Source: Lachnospiraceae bacterium (GTDB lineage: Bacteria > Bacillota > Clostridia > Lachnospirales > Lachnospiraceae). From it: a stretch of 16,276 nt of DNA. Each line of letters opens with the position of its first letter. The first letter of the stretch is position 1. Location: contig JAFSRL010000182.1 in NCBI GenBank assembly GCA_017446125.1, forward strand, positions 1-16,276, read 5' to 3'. Made by a program: the position numbers and the translations under genes. This document shows, in pieces, positions 8,127 through 14,186 of this stretch. The notes under the pieces are model-generated. The model made no database searches and was not told the DNA's origin. It was given only the letters and a program-made list of their open reading frames with translations.

Positions 8127-8609
8127 ATGTTAAAGATTACCATCCTGTGCGTGGGCAGCATCAAGGAATCCTTTTATAAGGCGGCACTGAACGAATACGC
8201 AAAGCGCCTGACACCGTACTGTAAGCTTGAAATCGTTGAGGTCGCGGACGAGCGCCTTTCGGAAAATGCGCCGGAAGCGGAAAAGGCAATCGTCTTAAAA
8301 AAAGAAGCGGAGCGCATCTTGAAAAAGACGGATGACAAGGGCGCGTTGATTGCCTTGGCGATTGACGGAACACGCTACTCCTCTGAAGGCTTTGCGTCGT
8401 TACTTGAGGACTATGCCGTAAAGGGGGTAAGCCACATTCAGTTTTTGATCGGCTCAAGCGTGGGGCTGGATGAGGAACTGATCAAACGGTCAGACAAGCG
8501 CGTGAGCTTTTCCGACATGACCTTCCCGCATCAGTTGATGCGCGTCATTTTGACGGAACAGATTTACCGCGCATTTAAAATCAACAACGGAGAACCATAT
8601 CATAAATGA
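8127..8609 (+). CDS. rlmH: 23S rRNA (pseudouridine-1915-N3)-methyltransferase RlmH
   Basis: RlmH is a SPOUT methyltransferase that uses SAM to methylate pseudouridine 1915 in helix 69 of 23S rRNA on the assembled ribosome. The 160-residue length is exact for the family. The knotted SAM-binding region is seen in FLIGSSVGLDEE (107-118), and the C-terminal block contains FSDMTFPHQLMRVILTEQ with the terminal EPYHK. The usual second glycine of the family's IGG loop is Ser110 here, a mild variation. A TAAGGA site lies just upstream. The stop overlaps the next gene's ATG (ATGA). Confidence 0.96.
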   Translation: MLKITILCVGSIKESFYKAALNEYAKRLTPYCKLEIVEVADERLSENAPEAEKAIVLKKEAERILKKTDDKGALIALAIDGTRYSSEGFASLLEDYAVKGVSHIQFLIGSSVGLDEELIKRSDKRVSFSDMTFPHQLMRVILTEQIYRAFKINNGEPYHK

Positions 8610-9625
8610 CGAAGGAACAGAATTTTTACACAATCGCACTCCCGGCGGAAACCTTACGGGACATCTTCGGCGGGTACGATATGTACCTGCGCAAAATTGA
8701 AAAGGAACTGCAGGTGGAGATCATTGACCGCAACGGCGCGGTCAGAATCCTGGGAGAAGAGCCGCAGGCGATGAAGGCGGTACGCATCATCAAGCAGCTT
8801 GCGAACTTCTCCGAGAAAGGCGGTGTGGTGGAAGAGCAGAATGTGAATTACGCGATCACGTTGTCGGATGAGATGCCCGGTGCTGCGGCAATCGACGCGT
8901 TGACGGAAATCGATAAGGACTGCATCTGTCATACGGTTTCGGGAAAACCCGTAAAGCCAAAGACATTAGGACAGAAGGCGTATGTCGATGCCATCCGCAA
9001 GAACATGATTGTCTTTGGCCTTGGGCCCGCGGGTACCGGAAAAACATATCTCGCGATGGCGATGGCGATTACGGCGTTTAAGAGAAACGAGGTGGAGCGG
9101 ATCATTTTGACGCGTCCCGCGATTGAGGCGGGCGAGAAGCTCGGGTTTTTGCCGGGCGATTTGCAAAGCAAGGTCGATCCGTATTTACGTCCTCTTTACG
9201 ACGCGCTGTATCAGATTATGGGCGCGGAAAGCTTTGTGAAGAATTCGGAAAAGGGCCTGATTGAAGTGGCACCGCTTGCCTATATGCGCGGGCGCACACT
9301 TGACAATGCTTACATCATTCTGGACGAGGCGCAGAACACGACGCCCGCCCAGATGAAAATGTTTTTGACGCGCATCGGGTTCAATTCCAAGGTGGTGATT
9401 ACCGGTGACGCGACGCAGAAGGATTTGAGCGAGAGCGCAATCTCCGGCCTCGATGTCGCACAGAAGGTGTTAAAGGGCATCGACGACATCGCGTTCTGCA
9501 CACTGACGAGCAAGGACGTTGTCCGGCATCCGCTTGTTCAGAAAATTGTGAAGGCATACGAGGATTACGAATTGAAGGGGAAGGGGAAGGACCATGCAGC
9601 AAAACGACCACGCAGGGCGCATTAG
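8606..9625 (+). CDS. phoH: PhoH-family (YbeZ-like) ATPase
   Basis: This 339-residue cytosolic P-loop ATPase has an N-terminal KH-like/PhoH lead domain (about 1-110). The ATPase core has Walker A GPAGTGKT at 140-147, LTRPAIEAGEKLGFLPG at 168-184, Walker B YIILDEAQN at 236-244, and the sensor segment ITGDATQKDL at 265-274. All expected nucleotide-binding residues are present. In other bacteria YbeZ binds ATP and works with YbeY in rRNA processing, and ybeY is two genes downstream here. Family length is about 320-350 residues. The start forms ATGA with the rlmH stop. The gene overlaps the next one by 32 nt. Confidence 0.95.
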   Translation: MTKEQNFYTIALPAETLRDIFGGYDMYLRKIEKELQVEIIDRNGAVRILGEEPQAMKAVRIIKQLANFSEKGGVVEEQNVNYAITLSDEMPGAAAIDALTEIDKDCICHTVSGKPVKPKTLGQKAYVDAIRKNMIVFGLGPAGTGKTYLAMAMAITAFKRNEVERIILTRPAIEAGEKLGFLPGDLQSKVDPYLRPLYDALYQIMGAESFVKNSEKGLIEVAPLAYMRGRTLDNAYIILDEAQNTTPAQMKMFLTRIGFNSKVVITGDATQKDLSESAISGLDVAQKVLKGIDDIAFCTLTSKDVVRHPLVQKIVKAYEDYELKGKGKDHAAKRPRRAH

Positions 9626-10781
9626 TATCCTGCTGTTTTTCGCGTCGATGCTGCTTGGCGGCATTGCCGCATATATCTACGGGAAGAGTACGGACGACAT
9701 TCTGTTCATCGTTTTTTACGCGGGGGCAGGCTGCGCCGCGGCGACCTGGCTTTACCGCAAGGAGCGCGATGCGCAGCTTTTGGATTACGACAACGTCTAT
9801 CACTCCCGCAGGTTTTTTGTGCTGTATTTCGTGATGATTCTGGTGTCCGTCATTTTGGCGTACCTGCCTGCGGATATCTGGCCCTATACGGTCATCTTCC
9901 TGATTCTGGGTCTGTTTTCGAATACGGTGACGGGACTGTTTGCCGGTTCGTGGCTCTTGCTTCTGACTATGTTTTTGAGCAATTCCGCATCCATGGGATA
10001 CCTCTTTGTGTACCTGCTCTCCGGCATGGTGGCGCTGGTGCTGTTTCGGAGGATGGACGAGGGCTTTCTGGTGACGCGCCCCATGTTCGTTGCGCTCTTA
10101 CTTCTGTTTGCGCTTTTGCTGGGACACCATGTGCTCTTTGAAAAAGAAACCTTAACGGGCGCCATGGTGTTATTGCCCGCAATCAATGTCTTTGCCTGCC
10201 TGGTGCTTGCGAGTGTTGTTTTGAATTACTTCGGGCGGCATGTGGTCAGGCGCAGCAATGACATGTACATGGAAATCAACGATCCGGAATATGAGATGAT
10301 GGTCGACCTAAAGGAGCACAACAAAGAGGCATACTTCCTCGCAATTCACTCCGCCTATCTTGCGGAACGCATTGCCATCGACCTTGACATGGATGTGCGT
10401 GCGACAAAGGCGTGCGCGTATTACCATTCCGCATGCAAAGCCTTGGGCGGCGAGGAAGGCGCTTCGGCGTACGCCGAAAAGAAGGGCTTCCCGGAGGGGG
10501 CAATCGAGCTGATTGAGGAGTACGAGAACCCGCCCGCGACCGGCTATGTTTCGAAGGAGGCGGCGGTCATCAACATTTGTGAGACACTGGTGCGCATGAT
10601 CAAGAGCATCTTCAACAAGGATAAGGACGCGAAGGTCGATTACGATTCCATGATTGATAAGATTTTCGAGCATCACTGGGAGAAGGGGGATATGAATTTG
10701 AACAACATCTCCTTCGGTGATATGACGCGCATGAAGAAGCTCTTGAAGAAGGAAAAGCTGTATTATGATTTTCTGCGTTAG
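9594..10781 (+). CDS. PgpH/YqfF-like membrane protein with degenerate HD domain
   Basis: The 395-residue protein sits between phoH and ybeY, the usual place of the 7TM-HD c-di-AMP phosphodiesterase PgpH. About seven or eight hydrophobic segments lie between residues 10 and 211. A cytosolic helical domain (about 225-395) aligns by eye with the PgpH HD domain: LAIHSAYLAERIA, ACAYYHSACKALG, GFPEGAIELIEEYE and SKEAAVINICETL. The HD dyad (AYYHD in the family) reads His278-Ser279. The family's first His, the later HH pair and the LAD aspartate also appear replaced. The ~280-residue extracellular 7TMR-HDED domain is missing, so the protein is much shorter than PgpH. It is probably catalytically dead. 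The start is backed by a purine-rich AAGGGGAAGG site inside phoH. Confidence 0.8.
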   Translation: MQQNDHAGRISILLFFASMLLGGIAAYIYGKSTDDILFIVFYAGAGCAAATWLYRKERDAQLLDYDNVYHSRRFFVLYFVMILVSVILAYLPADIWPYTVIFLILGLFSNTVTGLFAGSWLLLLTMFLSNSASMGYLFVYLLSGMVALVLFRRMDEGFLVTRPMFVALLLLFALLLGHHVLFEKETLTGAMVLLPAINVFACLVLASVVLNYFGRHVVRRSNDMYMEINDPEYEMMVDLKEHNKEAYFLAIHSAYLAERIAIDLDMDVRATKACAYYHSACKALGGEEGASAYAEKKGFPEGAIELIEEYENPPATGYVSKEAAVINICETLVRMIKSIFNKDKDAKVDYDSMIDKIFEHHWEKGDMNLNNISFGDMTRMKKLLKKEKLYYDFLR

Positions 10782-11295
10782 GTATGAGACGGATAAGCGC
10801 CTGCCCTTTGTGCTGGGAAGGCTCGGGAAGCGTGTGTTTGACGCGGTGCTTTCGTTTGAACAGTTTCCGTTTCGCGATTATTCCGGCGTGCTTGCTGCGG
10901 AGGCCGGGCTACTGTTGACGGACGAGGCGGGCATTGTCGATTATAACAAAGCGTATCGCGGCATCAATAAGTCTACGGATGTTTTGTCCTTCCCTTCCGT
11001 GACCTATCAAAAGCCGACTGCGTATGAGGCGTTACAGAAGCAGGCCGGTGATGTATACGATGAAGAGACGGGGCATTACTATCTGGGCGACATTGTGTTG
11101 AACGTCGACCGCGTGAATTCGCAGGCGTTAGAATACGGTCATTCCGTAAAAAGAGAAGCTGCCTTTTTGATTGCGCACAGTGTGCTGCACTTGATCGGAT
11201 ACGATCATGAAACGAAGGAAGAGGCAGCCATCATGGAACAGAAACAGGAACAGATTTTGAATCTGTTAAAGATCACCAGAGATCATGGCGAATAA
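10765..11295 (+). CDS. ybeY: rRNA maturation endoribonuclease YbeY
   Basis: YbeY is a zinc-dependent endoribonuclease needed for 16S rRNA 3'-end maturation and late 70S quality control. The zinc motif is complete in HSVLHLIGYDH, with His138, His142 and His148. The family block NKAYRGINKSTDVLSFP at 61-77 and the YLGDIVLN strand (106-113) are also present. The 176-residue length is slightly above the usual 150-165, with a small insertion after LSFP. The start at 10765 gives a normal N-terminus (YETD) and overlaps the previous gene by 17 nt. It overlaps the following flippase frame by 11 nt. Confidence 0.95.
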   Translation: MIFCVRYETDKRLPFVLGRLGKRVFDAVLSFEQFPFRDYSGVLAAEAGLLLTDEAGIVDYNKAYRGINKSTDVLSFPSVTYQKPTAYEALQKQAGDVYDEETGHYYLGDIVLNVDRVNSQALEYGHSVKREAAFLIAHSVLHLIGYDHETKEEAAIMEQKQEQILNLLKITRDHGE

Positions 11296-11809
11296 CAATA
11301 CATTAGAACTGGATCCCATACAGCCGCAAAAGGCCGCAAAAAAAATCATCCGTGCGGATGCGTTGACAAGGAGTACGCTTGCGACGCTTGCGTTGTTGTT
11401 TTTGCTTGCGTTTCTTCTTGTGTTCCTGATCGGAGAACAGGGCATCGGGTATTTTATGCTGCCCTTGTTTGTGTTTTTGCTTGGATACCTGATCTATCCC
11501 GTGGCGGTTGCGCGCGCGCTTTCACCGATATTACAAAAACGCTTACACCGCGATCAGTTTGAAAGCGTTGAGGGTGCGTTGTCTTTGACAATCAGGGGGT
11601 GTGTCATTTCTTCGCTTTTGTTCAGCATCGTTCTGATTGCGTTGTCAGAGGTTCTTGCAAACAAGGTGTTCTTTACGCATAACGGATTTTTGCCGGTTGC
11701 CGCTGAGGCGGTTACGGTATTTTTGTCAGGTCTTCAGGCAGTGCCGGTTGCGTTTTTGTCCGCAACCAAAAGGGAGAGAAGGTATTGGCTTCTGATTTGT
11801 TGCGCTTAA
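11285..11809 (+). CDS. MOP-superfamily flippase (MurJ/SpoVB-like), N-terminal part
   Basis: The 174-residue frame has about four membrane helices: near 31-50, 53-75, 107-130 and 136-160. They match the first four of the 14 helices of MurJ/SpoVB-type lipid-linked oligosaccharide flippases. The frame ends at 11809 with a tail (RRYWLLICCA) that reads across the start of the next frame. The frame at 11785-12933 continues the expected sequence in the -1 phase, so the two look like halves of one gene. Joined by a 1-nt shift they would give about 549 residues, a normal family length. Adding one base to the AAAAGGG run at 11768-11774 would read ATKKGEKVLASDLL. Frameshift mutation, sequencing error and a true two-part protein are all possible. 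Confidence 0.75.
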   Translation: MANNNTLELDPIQPQKAAKKIIRADALTRSTLATLALLFLLAFLLVFLIGEQGIGYFMLPLFVFLLGYLIYPVAVARALSPILQKRLHRDQFESVEGALSLTIRGCVISSLLFSIVLIALSEVLANKVFFTHNGFLPVAAEAVTVFLSGLQAVPVAFLSATKRERRYWLLICCA

Positions 11810-12933
11810 TTCCCGCGCTTTTGATTTCTCCCGTATGCGCAAAGCTGTTCTATGCCTACGGATTAAAAACGGACGCGCTCTTGCACTTATCGTCCGGCGC
11901 CTTTGCGTACGGCTCCTTTGGCGCGGTCACCGGACTCGTTGCCGGAAGCCTGATCAGTACCGTATATCTTTTGATTGCTTATGTCGGGACGAAGAGCAAA
12001 ACGCACATGCCCGCGGAAGAAGCGGTAAAGACGGATGAAGGGAAGGTGGCTTCCATTCCGGGCGTCAGTGCTTATGCAGGCGGTATCATCGTGTTTTTGC
12101 TGTTGTTTGTCTTTAACTTCGCCATGTATTTGTACGGCGTTCAAACAGTGGAGGCGGTGACGCTTGCGGGGGGCGTTTTCGTGAGAGCGTGCATGATTCC
12201 GTTCATGTTCACAGCCGCATTGTCCTTTATTTTTGTGCGTTCCGCGTACCGGCTGAGTGCGATGGTTGAGCGCTACGACATCGGAAGTGCCAGGGCATTG
12301 TTTAAACATCTTGTGTTTTTTCACCGGTTCTATGCGTTTTTGTGCGCGGGATTGATTGCGGTGACCGCGGAGACGTTCCTGCGGCTTGTATTCCGGAATG
12401 CCTCGCCGGAGGTGTTGTTGTGCGCACGCGTCTTTTCCCTGACGGTTGCGTTTTTACCCTTTGTCCTGTTTGCGACGGTGGTGGTTTTACGAATCAGAAA
12501 ACACGCGCTCATCTACTTTAATACCGCGGTTGCGTTTGCGCTCAACGTCATTCTTTTGGCGGTGTGCCTGCGGATTGCGGATTTGGGGTTACGCTCGGTG
12601 GTCTTTACCTTCGTTGCAACGGTCTTTGTAAGCTACCTGTTGTATTTAACGGAGCTTAGGGTGATGATCGGTATCCGGATGCACTTTGTACAGGATGTGG
12701 TAAAGCTTCTTGCCGCGATTTTTGTTTCCTGCGGCAGTGCCTTCCTTTTACAGGCGATTCTGGTGCCGGTTGTGGGAGAGGCGTTGACGATGATCATCAG
12801 TATGATTGTCGCAGTGTTTTTGTATCTGTTTATTATGATTCTGTTACGCGCCATCAGTGTGCAGGATTTGTATCATATTCCCTTCGGCCATGCCTTTGTG
12901 AATCTGTCGAAGATGTTTCAGAAACGTAAGTAG
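11785..12933 (+). CDS. MOP-superfamily flippase (MurJ/SpoVB-like), C-terminal part
   Basis: The 382-residue frame, if it starts at TTG 11785, has about ten membrane helices and no soluble domain. With the four helices of the preceding frame this makes the 14 expected of a MurJ/SpoVB/Wzx-type flippase, which moves lipid-linked cell-wall or polysaccharide precursors across the membrane. It overlaps the first frame by 25 nt. A purine-rich AAGGGAGAG at 11770-11778 could serve as a ribosome site for the TTG, so reinitiation is possible. The reading frame opens upstream of 11785 in the same phase, as expected for a shifted gene. The substrate cannot be told from sequence. Confidence 0.75.
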   Translation: MASDLLRLIPALLISPVCAKLFYAYGLKTDALLHLSSGAFAYGSFGAVTGLVAGSLISTVYLLIAYVGTKSKTHMPAEEAVKTDEGKVASIPGVSAYAGGIIVFLLLFVFNFAMYLYGVQTVEAVTLAGGVFVRACMIPFMFTAALSFIFVRSAYRLSAMVERYDIGSARALFKHLVFFHRFYAFLCAGLIAVTAETFLRLVFRNASPEVLLCARVFSLTVAFLPFVLFATVVVLRIRKHALIYFNTAVAFALNVILLAVCLRIADLGLRSVVFTFVATVFVSYLLYLTELRVMIGIRMHFVQDVVKLLAAIFVSCGSAFLLQAILVPVVGEALTMIISMIVAVFLYLFIMILLRAISVQDLYHIPFGHAFVNLSKMFQKRK

Positions 12934-12941
12934 GAGGCACG

Positions 12942-14186
12942 ATGTTTGATGTGATCGTTTTGGGGGCAGGTGCAGGCGGCTTAACGGCAGCAATCCATGC
13001 GGCCCGTGCGGGCGCGAAGGTGCTTGTCATCGAGAAAACAGATGCATGCGGGAAAAAGCTTTCCATGACGGGGAACGGGCGCTGCAATCTTTCGAATCTT
13101 GAAATGGGGCCTGAAATGTACAATGCCTCCGCGCAGGAGGACATCCCAACCTATTTCGAGCGCTTTTCCGTGAACGAGACGGTTTCGTTTTTTTCCTCCA
13201 TCGGCGTGGTGACGCAGGAGGAGGGCGGCTATCTGTACCCTGTTTCCGGTCAGGCAATGAGCGTTGTTTCCTCTTTGCAGCGAGAATGTGAACGGCTGCA
13301 GGTAACGTTTGTGTTTGAAGAACAGGTGAAGGCGGTCTCTTATGACGATGAGGCGCTCGCTGTTTCGACGGACAGGAATCGTTATGCTTCGCGTGCGGTC
13401 ATTTTTGCGACGGGCGCACTTAGCGGTACGAAGAAATGCGGCGCGACGGGGGACGCGTATTACATTCTGGAGAAGTTAGGGATTTTTTCTACGGAACGGT
13501 ATCCGGCGCTGGTTCCTTTGTTGTCAAATGATGAGACGCTGCCGGAGGTGTCCGGCGTTCGCGCGTTTGCAACACTGACCTTTATGACACCCAAAAAAGA
13601 TCTTGCCGCGGAGTACGGTGAGGTGCAGTTTACGAAGGGGATGCTGAGCGGGATTCCCGTGCTGCAGGCCTCCGATGTTGTCGCGAAGGCATTGGCTTTG
13701 GGTGAAGAGGTCACGGTCAGGGTGGATCTGTTCCCTTCGTATGATGACGACTTATATGAGGCGCTTGTGCTAAGTGTGCTTGAAAGAAAAGAATTGCCGG
13801 GGATGGAGCGAGTGTCGATTCTTGATTTCTTAAACGGCTTCCACAACAGTTATTTGAATGAAACGGTGCTGCGCAAGATGAAGCTTTCGACCTCCATGAA
13901 GGTGAAGAATATTTCAAGGGAAATGCTGCGAAGCATATTGATGCATTACCGCAGGGTTGTGATTTCCGTGGACGGGGCAGCGTCCTACGAAAAGGCACAG
14001 GCAACCGCGGGCGGCGTGCCGTTAAACGCCATGACGGACACGCTGATGGTGAAGCGCACTCCCGGCGTATTTCTTGCCGGTGAGCTTTTGGATGTGAACG
14101 GGCGCTGCGGGGGATATAACCTGCAGTGGGCATGGACCTCCGGCGCGATTGCCGGGAAAGCGGCTGCGGAGTACGCAAAGCAATGA
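12942..14186 (+). CDS. HI0933/BaiN-family flavoprotein (NAD(P)/FAD-dependent oxidoreductase)
   Basis: The 414-residue protein has an N-terminal FAD Rossmann motif, VLGAGAGGLTAAIHAARAG (residues 6-24). The family's KKLSMTGNGRCNLSN block follows at 38-52. The C-terminal FAD-closing motif (FLAGELLDVNGRCGGYNLQWAW) lies near 377-398. Full length and all signature blocks are present. Members are named BaiN, aminoacetone oxidase-like or YhiN; the true substrate is unsettled in most species. AGGAGG from 12932 overlaps the flippase stop and is followed by the ATG at 12942. The stop overlaps the next ATG (ATGA), and the next gene is also a flavoprotein. Confidence 0.92.
   Translation: MFDVIVLGAGAGGLTAAIHAARAGAKVLVIEKTDACGKKLSMTGNGRCNLSNLEMGPEMYNASAQEDIPTYFERFSVNETVSFFSSIGVVTQEEGGYLYPVSGQAMSVVSSLQRECERLQVTFVFEEQVKAVSYDDEALAVSTDRNRYASRAVIFATGALSGTKKCGATGDAYYILEKLGIFSTERYPALVPLLSNDETLPEVSGVRAFATLTFMTPKKDLAAEYGEVQFTKGMLSGIPVLQASDVVAKALALGEEVTVRVDLFPSYDDDLYEALVLSVLERKELPGMERVSILDFLNGFHNSYLNETVLRKMKLSTSMKVKNISREMLRSILMHYRRVVISVDGAASYEKAQATAGGVPLNAMTDTLMVKRTPGVFLAGELLDVNGRCGGYNLQWAWTSGAIAGKAAAEYAKQ

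Noticed and set aside
11764..11790. Programmed -1 ribosomal frameshift in the flippase
   Set aside because: In the 0 frame the site reads C AAA AGG, which is not a proper X XXY YYZ slippery heptamer for both tRNAs, and no clear downstream pseudoknot was seen. An indel is simpler.
14126..14182. Upstream ATG extension of the last gene
   Set aside because: The extra 19 residues lie in the conserved C-terminus of the previous gene in another frame. ATG 14183 gives the usual ATGA overlap and a family-like N-terminus.
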